From the NCBI GenBank assembly GCA_964436635.1, contig CAYTDM010000008.1:1-64000 (forward strand): a DNA stretch of 64,000 bases, read 5' to 3'. Source of the stretch: DASRQK01 sp964436635 (GTDB lineage: Bacteria > Bacteroidota > Bacteroidia > Sphingobacteriales > Sphingobacteriaceae). Below the pieces are notes generated by a model. That model had not been told where the DNA came from and made no database searches. It saw only the letters and a program-made list of their open reading frames with translations. Made by a program: the position numbers and the translations under genes. Positions within the stretch are counted from its first letter, which is position 1. Each line of letters starts with the position of its first letter. Shown piece after piece: positions 16,095-25,227 of this stretch.

Positions 16095-16652
16095 ATGTAT
16101 AATTTAAAAAGTATTTCAGTGAAAGCAACGAATATTCAAGGTCAGATTAAGCACTGCTTGATGCTGCTAATTACAATATGTACGCTTACGAACTGTTCTT
16201 CTATTCAATCCGCAAATGACGGGGGGCCGAGTGCGCTCGCTTGGAAAAATGGACTCAAAGGGGAATGGGCATTAATGCGCATTGAAAAAGCAGACTTTGC
16301 GACCGAATATACAGTGAAATCTTTATTTGAAGAGGCTCCGCCGGAGTGTTTTTTAGAAAGTGTTTGGAACCTTCCTGGAAATGGGATGGGCAGTATTCAA
16401 TTTACGTCAGCAGGTCGACTTTGTGCACCTGGTGCAATAAGAAACATCCAATGGTCCATTAGTAAAGATCGAACCACTGGTGCGAACCAATTTCAAATTA
16501 AAAAAATATACCCTGGGGATCATCCAAAACATGTGCTCACAGCTTATCATTTAGATTTAGCATATGCAGATGATAAGGACCTTAGAATGGTGATGAACGT
16601 TCCACTTACGAATGGCAATGGCAAATTGATTTTCCATTTTAAAAAATTATAA
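16095..16652 (+). CDS. Lipocalin-like lipoprotein
   Basis: A 185-residue protein with a hydrophobic segment (about 21-33) and lipobox LTNC (Cys34), then a compact all-beta domain starting GLKGEWALMRIEKA and containing two paired cysteines (PECFLESVWNLPGNG and SAGRLCAPGA), a pattern of Bacteroidota lipocalin-like lipoproteins. The first Met gives an unusually long, weakly charged n-region; Met23 would leave too short a signal. It is divergent from the flippase-like gene and precedes rfbA by 35 bases, but a role in sugar metabolism is not implied. Binding partner unknown. Confidence 0.7.
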   Translation: MYNLKSISVKATNIQGQIKHCLMLLITICTLTNCSSIQSANDGGPSALAWKNGLKGEWALMRIEKADFATEYTVKSLFEEAPPECFLESVWNLPGNGMGSIQFTSAGRLCAPGAIRNIQWSISKDRTTGANQFQIKKIYPGDHPKHVLTAYHLDLAYADDKDLRMVMNVPLTNGNGKLIFHFKKL

Positions 16653-16687
16653 TTAATTTTATTAGTCATTCTAATTAAATCGAGACC

Positions 16688-17557
16688 ATGAAAGGTATCA
16701 TATTGGCAGGAGGCTCAGGCACGCGCTTATACCCATTAACCATTGCGATTAGCAAACAATTAATGCCCGTATATGACAAGCCAATGATCTATTATCCGCT
16801 TTCTACATTGATGTTAGCGGGTATCCGAGAAATTCTGATCATCTCCACGCCACAAGATTTACCTGGATTTAAACGTTTATTAGGGGATGGCAGCCAATTA
16901 GGTTGTTCGTTTTCTTATGCAGAGCAAAAAGAGCCAAATGGCTTAGCTCAAGCTTTCGTGATCGGTGAATCCTTCATTGGAGATGACCAAGTGGCGTTGA
17001 TATTAGGGGACAACATTTTTTACGGCGATGGTCTTTCCAAACTTCTTCAAGAATGTACGAGCCCTACTGGCGGATGGATTTTTGCCTACCCAGTAAGTGA
17101 CCCTGAACGCTATGGAGTCGTGTCTTTTAACGATGAATTTGAAGCCGTTTCTATTGAAGAGAAACCTTCAAATCCCCAATCCAATTACGCCGTACCCGGC
17201 CTCTATTTTTACGATAATGAAGTGGTTCAAATCGCTAAAAATTTAAGTCCGTCCGCTCGAGGAGAATATGAAATTACTGACGTAAATAAAGCGTATTTGG
17301 CTAAAAACCGCTTAAAAGTACAAGTTTTTAGCAGAGGCATGGCTTGGTTAGACACAGGCACCTTCACTTCCCTGATGCAAGCTGGCCAATTTGTACAAGT
17401 GATCGAGGAACGCCAAGGCTTAAAGATCGGATGCATTGAGGAAGTTGCGTACCGCATGAATTACATCAACCGGGAACAATTGAGAAGCATTGCGCAGCCA
17501 TTATTAAAAAGCGGCTATGGTCAGTATTTAATAAAATCCGTATTAAAAGAAAAATGA
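16688..17557 (+). CDS. rfbA: Glucose-1-phosphate thymidylyltransferase
   Basis: Makes dTDP-glucose from glucose-1-phosphate and dTTP, the first step towards dTDP-rhamnose and related sugars for surface polysaccharide. The 289-residue protein has the nucleotide-binding GGSGTRLYPLT (8-18), SKQLMPVYDKPMIYYPLS and LGDNIFYGD motifs of RmlA. Length is exactly typical. Its stop overlaps the gmd start (ATGA), so both are translated from one message. The usual partners rfbB, rfbC and rfbD are not in the window. Confidence 0.95.
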   Translation: MKGIILAGGSGTRLYPLTIAISKQLMPVYDKPMIYYPLSTLMLAGIREILIISTPQDLPGFKRLLGDGSQLGCSFSYAEQKEPNGLAQAFVIGESFIGDDQVALILGDNIFYGDGLSKLLQECTSPTGGWIFAYPVSDPERYGVVSFNDEFEAVSIEEKPSNPQSNYAVPGLYFYDNEVVQIAKNLSPSARGEYEITDVNKAYLAKNRLKVQVFSRGMAWLDTGTFTSLMQAGQFVQVIEERQGLKIGCIEEVAYRMNYINREQLRSIAQPLLKSGYGQYLIKSVLKEK

Positions 17558-18705
17558 TTAAATCGAATAATAAAACTGCCTTAATTACTGGAATTACAGG
17601 GCAAGATGGCGCCTATTTAGCTGAATTTTTATTAAAAAAAGGCTATATGGTTCATGGGTTAAAAAGAAGAAGTTCTTTATTTAATACGGACCGCATCGAT
17701 CATTTATACCAAGATCCACACATTCCAAATCGTAATTTTCAACTGCATTATGGAGATTTGACGGATTCCACGAATCTTATCCGGGTTATCCAAGAAACCC
17801 AACCGGACGAGATTTATAATCTCGCTGCGCAAAGCCATGTAAAAGTAAGCTTTGACACCCCAGAATACACCGCAAATGCAGACGGAATAGGATGCTTGAG
17901 AATTTTAGAAGCGATTCGCTTATTGGGTTTACAGCAAAAAACAAAGTTTTACCAGGCCGCTACTTCGGAACTATATGGATTGGTTCAGGCTGTTCCACAA
18001 AACGAAAGTACTCCATTTTATCCAAGAAGTCCCTATGCGGCTGCAAAATTATATGCGTATTGGATTACGGTAAATTATAGGGAAGCGTACAATATTTTTG
18101 CGTGCAATGGAATATTATTTAACCATGAAAGTCCGGTACGAGGAGAAACATTTGTCACAAGAAAAATCACCAGGGCAGCGGCACGAATAGCTTTGGGGTT
18201 ACAAAAAGAAGTGTTTTTGGGTAATCTATCTGCTCAACGCGATTGGGGACACGCGAAGGATTATGTAGAAGCCATGTGGTTGATGCTTCAACAAGAGACA
18301 CCAGAAGATTTTGTAATCGCTACGGGAATTACGACGACCGTTAGAGATTTTGTTCGGATGGCATTTGATGAAATTGGGGTAGAAATAGAGTTTAGTGGAA
18401 AGGATGAACGTGAAAAAGGAGTGATCGTCGATGTGGACAAGGAAAAGCTGGCATCCTTGGGATTAGATGATACCCATTTACACTTAGGACATACAGTCGT
18501 TAAAGTAGATTCAAATTATTTTAGACCCACAGAAGTTGATTTGCTAATTGGAGATGCTTCGAAAGCAAAATCCAAGCTTGGCTGGGAACCTAAATACGAT
18601 TTAAAAGACTTAGTTAACGACATGATTTTAAGTGACTTAAACTTAATGAAAAAAGAAGAATACTTGAAAGCCGGCGGATACACTCCGTTGAATTATTTTG
18701 AGTAA
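17554..18705 (+). CDS. gmd: GDP-mannose 4,6-dehydratase
   Basis: Converts GDP-mannose to GDP-4-keto-6-deoxymannose, the precursor of GDP-fucose and other deoxysugars. The extended SDR fold shows the NAD(P) motif GITGQDG (13-19), the catalytic TSE (137-139) and YAAAK with Tyr161 and Lys165, and the Gmd-specific NHESPVRGETFVTRKIT. The 383-residue length is normal. It overlaps rfbA by four bases; GDP-fucose synthase (fcl) does not follow as it often does. The next gene, on the same strand, is 96 bases away. Confidence 0.95.
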   Translation: MIKSNNKTALITGITGQDGAYLAEFLLKKGYMVHGLKRRSSLFNTDRIDHLYQDPHIPNRNFQLHYGDLTDSTNLIRVIQETQPDEIYNLAAQSHVKVSFDTPEYTANADGIGCLRILEAIRLLGLQQKTKFYQAATSELYGLVQAVPQNESTPFYPRSPYAAAKLYAYWITVNYREAYNIFACNGILFNHESPVRGETFVTRKITRAAARIALGLQKEVFLGNLSAQRDWGHAKDYVEAMWLMLQQETPEDFVIATGITTTVRDFVRMAFDEIGVEIEFSGKDEREKGVIVDVDKEKLASLGLDDTHLHLGHTVVKVDSNYFRPTEVDLLIGDASKAKSKLGWEPKYDLKDLVNDMILSDLNLMKKEEYLKAGGYTPLNYFE

Positions 18706-18801
18706 TCTTGGAACAGTTTTTGATACTTATATCAGTTAGTGAATAAAAACTCATATCTATTTAAATAGAATTAAGTGCTGATACACGAATATTAAGCGAT
18801 A

Positions 18802-19797
18802 ATGCAACAACGTAATAACAAAGAAGAAAAAATTGTTTTCATGCAAAAAGTGGATGAGGAAACTTATCCAAGCGCAAAAGTAAATTTAGTTGAAAATAAA
18901 TTTGCTGCGCCCCAAAAGAGAGATACCACGAAAATCTATTTTTTCATAATTGCTATTGCGGCCTTGTTAGCCACCAACATCTATTTTTATATTAAGTTTC
19001 AATCCTCTGAAGAATACTCATATGGATTGAGTACGGAGATGGCCTATATGCAGGATGAAATTGATCGCATTGAGGCAGAATTAAATCGATTAACCTCTGA
19101 AAATAAAGGTTTAAGAACAGAGTTACAGGCTTCGGAAGATTCGGTAAGAGTGTTAATTGCCAGCCTTAGGGAACGTTTAAATCAGCAAAACCTAACCCGT
19201 GCAGAGCTCAATCAAGCTCAAGAAGAAATTAACCAACTTAGGACGGATATTATTCATTATAAAGATGAACTTACAAAGTTAAATGAACGGAATTTAGCCT
19301 TGTTAGCAGAAAACCAAGAATTACAACTTAGGGTGAGTTCGAAAAATGAAGAATTAAATGCCTTAGAAAAAGTCAATAAGGGCTTAAATGACCAAATACA
19401 ATCGGCCGCCATATTAAAACTTTCAAATATTTCCATCATGGGCATTCGAGATTTGAAAGGAGATAAGGAAAGTGTAGAAGATAAAGCGAGAAGGGTTGAT
19501 CGCATCAGGATTACGTATCAATTGGCAGATAATATCCTTGTGAAAACAGGAAACATTGATATCTACATGCGGGTAATTGATCCAAATGGTAATTTAAAAA
19601 CACTGGAAAATCAGTCTTTTGAATTGAATGGTAATCCAATGCAATTTACCGACAAACAATCCATTAACTTCACCAACCAAGGGGAAACGTACACAATGGA
19701 CTGGATCGATCCTCAGGGATTTAAAAAGGGCACTTATACCATCGTGCTTTACACAGACAACGCGACATTAGGTAGAGGTAGTATGGTCTTAAAATAA
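18802..19797 (+). CDS. Membrane-anchored coiled-coil protein of unknown function
   Basis: A 331-residue protein with a cytoplasmic N-terminal tail of about 44 residues, one membrane segment (about 45-64), a long Glu/Leu/Asn-rich coiled coil (about 75-205) and a C-terminal globular domain (about 210-331) predicted mostly beta, with DRIRITYQLADNILVKTGNIDIYMRVIDPNG and a closing TYTIVLYTDNATLG. The tail looks like an immunoglobulin-like extracytoplasmic domain. This single-span, coiled-coil layout resembles envelope organising or signalling proteins of the phylum, but I cannot name a family. It runs convergently with the histidine kinase gene. Confidence 0.75.
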   Translation: MQQRNNKEEKIVFMQKVDEETYPSAKVNLVENKFAAPQKRDTTKIYFFIIAIAALLATNIYFYIKFQSSEEYSYGLSTEMAYMQDEIDRIEAELNRLTSENKGLRTELQASEDSVRVLIASLRERLNQQNLTRAELNQAQEEINQLRTDIIHYKDELTKLNERNLALLAENQELQLRVSSKNEELNALEKVNKGLNDQIQSAAILKLSNISIMGIRDLKGDKESVEDKARRVDRIRITYQLADNILVKTGNIDIYMRVIDPNGNLKTLENQSFELNGNPMQFTDKQSINFTNQGETYTMDWIDPQGFKKGTYTIVLYTDNATLGRGSMVLK

Positions 19798-19854
19798 GAC
19801 TTTATGAAACTACAAGCTTGATGTATGAAACTTGATGCCGACCTATCGGTTTAA

Positions 19855-22800
19855 TTATTCAGTAATGGGAATACGAATAAAAAAGGAAGTGCCCATTCCA
19901 AGTGTAGTTTGGTAAGTGATTTGACCATTCATGCCCTCGACGACTCGTTTCACAAAAGCCAACCCAAGACCTGTACCAGAACTTTTAGTTGTAAAGTTTG
20001 GTTGGAATAATTTCTTCCTCATCTCGTATGAAATACCATCCCCATTATCTTTAACTTCTATAAATGCATGTTTTTCTAATATTGAAATAGATATCTCAAT
20101 TAGACATTTTCTCTTTTTTGGAACGGCCTCGATCGAGTTCTTAAGTAAATTATTAAACATGCGTAATAATTGATCCTTATCCCCTTCAACTAACACATGT
20201 TGGGTTTCATCGAAATTCATTTGAAAGGTAATTTGCACATTGCCATAACTATCAAACACGTTAACCGCATGTTTAATGACCTCAATCAAATCCAAACTTT
20301 GAATACGCGTGTCAGGCATTTTTGCAAAGTCAGAAAACTCTTTAGCGATGTGTGATAAACTGTCTATTTGTTCTACAAAAGACTCTTTAAATCGTTTAAA
20401 ACGCTGATCAAACTCAGGGTCTTGATCGTTCCAAGAACGTTCTAATTGTTGGATCCCCAGCTTCAGCGGAGTTAATGGATTTTTAATTTCGTGCGCGATT
20501 TGTTGTGCCATTTCTCTCCATGCCGACTCCCGCTCAGATTCCATAATTTTTTGAGCGCTCTGCTCCAATTCAGCAATCATTAAATTATATTCCCGAATCA
20601 AACTTCCGATTTCATCATTTCTACGCCAAAAAATAGGTTCATTTTGTTTGCCAATTTTTGTTCGAGCTAAGCTTCTTTGTACTAATTGAAGCGGGGCAGT
20701 CACTCGATTGGCCACAATAACTGTAAATACTCCTAACACCAAAATAACCAATGCATAAATATTGATCAAGGTATTCAATAAACTACCCATACTTTTACCA
20801 AAATCAATCGTGCTTCGATAATTTGGTATACTGACGAAGGCAATAGGCTCATAAGATTCGTCATTAATGCTCGAGTAGGCCGTAATATATTTTAAATTAC
20901 CAATTTGCTCTTTCTGAATATATTGGGAGCGAGAATAATACCCCAAATGATCCAATGCTCTTGGATGAATATATTCTGATTTAAGTTTTAAGTCATAAAT
21001 CCTTGGTTGAGTGGTAAAGATCAAACGACCGTCGGTGTTGTATAGATTTAAGTCTAAAGCATTGGATTCGGCGATTGATCGAAACCTTTCTTTATCTTCT
21101 TGACTAATATCGACACCTTGTTTGATAATTTGTGATTCCAACCCTTTTGCAATTTCCCAAGCACTTTTAGAAATCGCTTCCTCCTGCTGTTTAGAATATT
21201 GAGTACTTAAACTCGTAAACGTGATAATCCCGCTAATAATTAATGTGAAGATTACTGCGGCCACTATAAACATTTGGATTCGTGTACTATATAAAGTGTT
21301 ATTTGACCAAATAGAAAAATTCCATAAGAAGTTTCGAATATTAAAATTGCTTTTATTTAGTTCAGATGTGATCCATAATAATTGAGAAACAAACACGAAA
21401 AAGAAAAGGAATATCAAAAAGAAAAAAGAAAGCGAGACAAATTGAATCCACAATCCATACTGAGGTTTACTCAACACTATAGTAGTCCGCTGATTTGGCT
21501 TATAAGCAATGTGTGAAAAACCCTGATCACTTCCAAATTTTTTAAATTCACGAATGCCCAAAGGAGAGTACATTGAGTCGACAACGGGATAGATATAATT
21601 ACCGTATTGATTAATTAATGCTCCTCCCCGGTAATATGCAAATGAATATCCAGAAATTAAATCCGATTGTGATTGATTTATTTTATGGTCTCCCAAAACG
21701 CCGGGATAAGATAAATATTGGCTAAATGATCGGTATTCAAGAGTAATTAATAAAATGCCTTCCAAATCTCCATCATTCATAAATGGAAACAAGGCAAAAT
21801 ATTGATAGTTCCCAATGCCACTCGTGGTTCTATAAAAGTTCTCGGACACTTTTATGGCACCAGAAATAACTTTATCTCGGTAAACTTCCAAATTTGACCC
21901 AATACTACTTCCGATAGGCTGCATTTGATTATCAAACATATCGATACTGAAATCGTATGATGACAAATAACCACTAAAATAAATGGTTTTTAAATATTCT
22001 GTTAAAGATTCCTTGGCTTCCTTCTCGTAAAATTTAAAGTAATGTAAGACTGATGGATCTTTTATTAATTCTTGCTCCATATCTAAAAATAAAGATAAAG
22101 CATTTGCATCATCGACATCTTCAAGTTTTAGAATGGCTAATTTCTGCGCATCTTCCCGCTTTTGCCTTTGAAATTCGGTTTGATGTTGTGAAACAATAGT
22201 AGCCACTAATAATAACACCCATAGGCCAATAGCCAACGTAAAACGCATGCCAGATCGTACAAACCAAAAGATTAAAAAGACCAATGCTGCATAAAGTACA
22301 AAATGAATGCTAAGTTGGCCCATGAAAAACAAAAAGCCAAATAATACGACGGCAAAGTTAATTTGCAGCACGAAATATTTCTTCTTTGGCAATGTAAGAT
22401 CCTTAGATAAATAAGCTGTGGTGATTATAAAAAACAACAACCCAAGCATGCCAAGGCAAAGTGCAAAAATGCCAATCCAACTATACAAGTCTAAATTAAG
22501 CATGTCCGTCACATCAAAATTTATGCTTGAATTTTTCACTAAGCTTTTAAACACATCGCTTAAAAAATCAGCCGACAAGTAAAAGCAAACCGTGATAGTC
22601 ATCAAATATAAAGTGGCCTGCACGTAAGGGTATTTACTGGTAGGCAAATAAAGATTCTTACGCGTGAGATAAATAAAAACTAAAAACCAAGTGAACAGTA
22701 AAACATTTATAATAAATGCACCGAAGTTTGGGAAAAAATTACTGGATGCATAATAGCGCGGATTGAAGACGTCTACTTGAAAATTTTGTGCGAACCAATT

Positions 22801-23583
22801 ATAATACAATTCCAGCCAACGAAGTCCAAACAAAAATAAACCAAACAGCAAAATAGACCACCAAGGGTAACCATTATTTGAAAGGGTTCTACAATAAATT
22901 GTCGCTAATATTAATAAAAATATAAACCCTAAAACCCAAAGAGTAAACTCAAATTTAGAATAGAATTGTTGTTGTAAAATGGGGTTTAATTTGACGGAAA
23001 ATAAAAATTGACCATCTGAATTCCGCACATTATACACATTCCTATCATCGTAATTCGCAATTTCCAGATAATTGGACTTGATGATATCCGGAGAAAATAG
23101 GTTGACTAAAAATTCGTTCGTTCGAGCATAATCATTCTTAATAGGAATGTAAAAGACCGCTGTATAGTTGTAGTCTTTATGAATAACGGAATGATACCAC
23201 CCGTTATTAATGTGCACGACTTGAAAGGATTGGGTTAGTCCTTTTGGAACGTTTGGAATAAAGCGCTCCGATGACCAAAACCGCAAATTATCATCTTCGA
23301 ATGTATAAACTAAGATGTTATTTTGGTCGGTTAAGTAAACGATTAATTCTTCAGCGTGCGCCCGTTGTTGATGATCTATTGACCACAACTTTGCCATATT
23401 GGTCGAATCGGAAACAAACTGATGAATGATTTGTTCCTTTTTTTGGAGGTTCGTTTCTAACAATGTTGCCTGTTTAATCAGAATTTCATTTTGATCAAAC
23501 GTTAAACGAACAGTGACTGCAGTTAAGAAAAAACTGACAGTCAAAATAATTAATAATACACTTGTTTTAAGTACAGTATTCAA
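19855..23583 (-). CDS. Very large membrane sensor histidine kinase (NtrY-like)
   Basis: A 1242-residue kinase. It starts with a membrane segment (about 7-26) and an extracytoplasmic domain to about 210, then a block of about seven to nine membrane segments (about 215-480), a second extracytoplasmic stretch (about 500-735), further membrane segments near 740, 790 and 960, a HAMP-like linker (NRVTAPLQLVQRSLARTKIG), the phospho-acceptor His1031 in QQIAHEIKNPLTPLKLG, and an ATPase domain with N-box NLLKNSIEAV, DNGDGIS and GTGLGLAFVKRVVEG. The kinase core resembles NtrY. No response regulator is adjacent; the partner must be elsewhere. Confidence 0.92.
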   Translation of the reverse strand: MNTVLKTSVLLIILTVSFFLTAVTVRLTFDQNEILIKQATLLETNLQKKEQIIHQFVSDSTNMAKLWSIDHQQRAHAEELIVYLTDQNNILVYTFEDDNLRFWSSERFIPNVPKGLTQSFQVVHINNGWYHSVIHKDYNYTAVFYIPIKNDYARTNEFLVNLFSPDIIKSNYLEIANYDDRNVYNVRNSDGQFLFSVKLNPILQQQFYSKFEFTLWVLGFIFLLILATIYCRTLSNNGYPWWSILLFGLFLFGLRWLELYYNWFAQNFQVDVFNPRYYASSNFFPNFGAFIINVLLFTWFLVFIYLTRKNLYLPTSKYPYVQATLYLMTITVCFYLSADFLSDVFKSLVKNSSINFDVTDMLNLDLYSWIGIFALCLGMLGLLFFIITTAYLSKDLTLPKKKYFVLQINFAVVLFGFLFFMGQLSIHFVLYAALVFLIFWFVRSGMRFTLAIGLWVLLLVATIVSQHQTEFQRQKREDAQKLAILKLEDVDDANALSLFLDMEQELIKDPSVLHYFKFYEKEAKESLTEYLKTIYFSGYLSSYDFSIDMFDNQMQPIGSSIGSNLEVYRDKVISGAIKVSENFYRTTSGIGNYQYFALFPFMNDGDLEGILLITLEYRSFSQYLSYPGVLGDHKINQSQSDLISGYSFAYYRGGALINQYGNYIYPVVDSMYSPLGIREFKKFGSDQGFSHIAYKPNQRTTIVLSKPQYGLWIQFVSLSFFFLIFLFFFVFVSQLLWITSELNKSNFNIRNFLWNFSIWSNNTLYSTRIQMFIVAAVIFTLIISGIITFTSLSTQYSKQQEEAISKSAWEIAKGLESQIIKQGVDISQEDKERFRSIAESNALDLNLYNTDGRLIFTTQPRIYDLKLKSEYIHPRALDHLGYYSRSQYIQKEQIGNLKYITAYSSINDESYEPIAFVSIPNYRSTIDFGKSMGSLLNTLINIYALVILVLGVFTVIVANRVTAPLQLVQRSLARTKIGKQNEPIFWRRNDEIGSLIREYNLMIAELEQSAQKIMESERESAWREMAQQIAHEIKNPLTPLKLGIQQLERSWNDQDPEFDQRFKRFKESFVEQIDSLSHIAKEFSDFAKMPDTRIQSLDLIEVIKHAVNVFDSYGNVQITFQMNFDETQHVLVEGDKDQLLRMFNNLLKNSIEAVPKKRKCLIEISISILEKHAFIEVKDNGDGISYEMRKKLFQPNFTTKSSGTGLGLAFVKRVVEGMNGQITYQTTLGMGTSFFIRIPITE

Positions 23584-23630
23584 TTTTAATTAATTAGCCT
23601 TTGCAATATACAAAATGCCAATTAAATGAC

Positions 23631-24410
23631 CTAAAATTTGAAACCAAGAGATAGGCCGGTGCGAACATTGGCCCACGGACCACTTAAAGTAGAAGTTGCA
23701 CCGTTTGCAGAAACCGTAGTATTGATCTCCACAAATGGGATATCAATTTCATTGACACGATCACGCACAGCATCTTGCCATTCTTGAGAAAGTGGTTGGC
23801 TGGAAATCACCTCTAAATCCCCATTTGACCCCCCGTAAGAAGCCCCCAAGATCCACCAATCTAAATAAGCAGATTTACCTAATTTAAATTGTGTACCAAA
23901 TAGCACCCCTCCAGAAACACCTTTAATCGCACCATTTAGATTGAAATTCCTTGAAAACTCACCCTGATATTCCTCAGGAACACCTTCGCTATCTAACGTC
24001 ACCGTAAAATTATCCAAGCTTAGCTGATAAGATGAATAATTCAAATAAGGCGCAATATAGAAACCTCTCGGCCCCTCTTTTTTGCCAAGATAAAAGCGAA
24101 CTTCTGGAGTAAAACTGAAACGTTTAAAATCCAAAGATTGTAAATCATCTAATGATTGGGGATCATCATAATAAGTTTCAACCTGATTTTTTAGAAAATT
24201 TGAAAAAGAGGGCATGTAACTGCTGCTTACTGCAATTGAAATACGTTCATTCACCATTTTTTCAAATTGAACTCCATAGCTATTAAAGATCAAAGGAGTT
24301 AATTGAAGTTTCAACACGTTCCGATCGTAATCGGATTGAGCAAAACTTTGAAATGGCCATGAAAAAATGCCCATTAAAACGACTAACAAATAAACAGATA
24401 ATTTTTTCAT
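23631..24410 (-). CDS. Outer-membrane beta-barrel protein (DUF3575-like)
   Basis: A 259-residue protein with a signal peptide (about 1-24, ending SFAQS). The rest alternates hydrophobic and polar residues as in small porin-like barrels (LKLQLTPLIFNSYGVQFEKMV, RFSFTPEVRFYLG, GFYIAPYLNYSSYQLSL) and ends with LSLGFKF, a C-terminal Phe barrel signature. It resembles DUF3575 proteins of the phylum. It lies 18 bases downstream of sdhB on the same strand, but this may be simple proximity rather than shared function. Confidence 0.8.
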   Translation of the reverse strand: MKKLSVYLLVVLMGIFSWPFQSFAQSDYDRNVLKLQLTPLIFNSYGVQFEKMVNERISIAVSSSYMPSFSNFLKNQVETYYDDPQSLDDLQSLDFKRFSFTPEVRFYLGKKEGPRGFYIAPYLNYSSYQLSLDNFTVTLDSEGVPEEYQGEFSRNFNLNGAIKGVSGGVLFGTQFKLGKSAYLDWWILGASYGGSNGDLEVISSQPLSQEWQDAVRDRVNEIDIPFVEINTTVSANGATSTLSGPWANVRTGLSLGFKF

Positions 24411-24428
24411 GGCCGGTTCGCTTACCGC

Positions 24429-25199
24429 TTAGTGCGGATCTTGTTGATGAAATATTTTGGCACCTAAAAACTCGCGATTTAAGCGCGCAATATTTGTTAA
24501 TTTAATTCCAACTGGACACTCTGCTTCGCATGCGCCGGTATTTGTACAACTTCCGAAACCTTCTTCCTCCATTTGAGCTACCATGGCTTGAGCACGCGCG
24601 TAACGCTCCGTTTGACCTTGTGGTAACAAAGCAAATTGAGATACCTTTGCAGACACAAACAACATAGCCGATGCGTTTTTACAAGCTGCCACACACGCTC
24701 CACATCCAATACAAGTCGCAGACTCAAATGCTTCATCCGCCACAACTTTAGGAATTGGAATACTATTCGCATCTGGTACGCCACCTGTGTTTACATTTAC
24801 GTATCCACCCGCTTGCTGAATGCGATCAAACGCTGTACGATCCACCGCTAAATCCTTAATAACCGGAAACGCTGCAGCTCTCCATGGCTCGATGACGATC
24901 GTTTGTCCATCATGAAAACTGCGCATATGTAACTGACAAGTCGTAGTTCCTTCTTTAGGACCATGTGGACGTCCGTTAATATGTAGTGAACACATTCCGC
25001 AAATGCCTTCTCTACAATCGTGGTCAAAGTGAATAGGGTCTTCGTTTTTACGAACCAATTCTTCATTTACCACATCTAACATTTCCAAGAATGACATATC
25101 TTGAGAAATATTTTTCGCTTCGTAAGTATAAAACTTACCTTTTGTATTTGTGTTTTTCTGACGCCAAACTTTCAACGTCAAATTCATGTTACCGCTCAT
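24429..25199 (-). CDS. sdhB: Succinate dehydrogenase/fumarate reductase iron-sulfur subunit
   Basis: Carries electrons from SdhA to the membrane quinone site (complex II). The 256-residue protein has all cluster ligands: 2Fe-2S Cys62, 67, 70 and 88 in DCREGICGMC...TTTC; and CIGCGACVAAC (163-173) and CTNTGACEAECP (218-229) for the 4Fe-4S and 3Fe-4S centres. It is last of the sdhC-sdhA-sdhB operon, 28 bases after sdhA. The layout fits the cytochrome b-type complex with one large membrane subunit usual in Bacteroidota. Confidence 0.96.
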   Translation of the reverse strand: MSGNMNLTLKVWRQKNTNTKGKFYTYEAKNISQDMSFLEMLDVVNEELVRKNEDPIHFDHDCREGICGMCSLHINGRPHGPKEGTTTCQLHMRSFHDGQTIVIEPWRAAAFPVIKDLAVDRTAFDRIQQAGGYVNVNTGGVPDANSIPIPKVVADEAFESATCIGCGACVAACKNASAMLFVSAKVSQFALLPQGQTERYARAQAMVAQMEEEGFGSCTNTGACEAECPVGIKLTNIARLNREFLGAKIFHQQDPH

Positions 25200-25227
25200 T
25201 TTGTTATGATTTTAACCTGAATATCCC

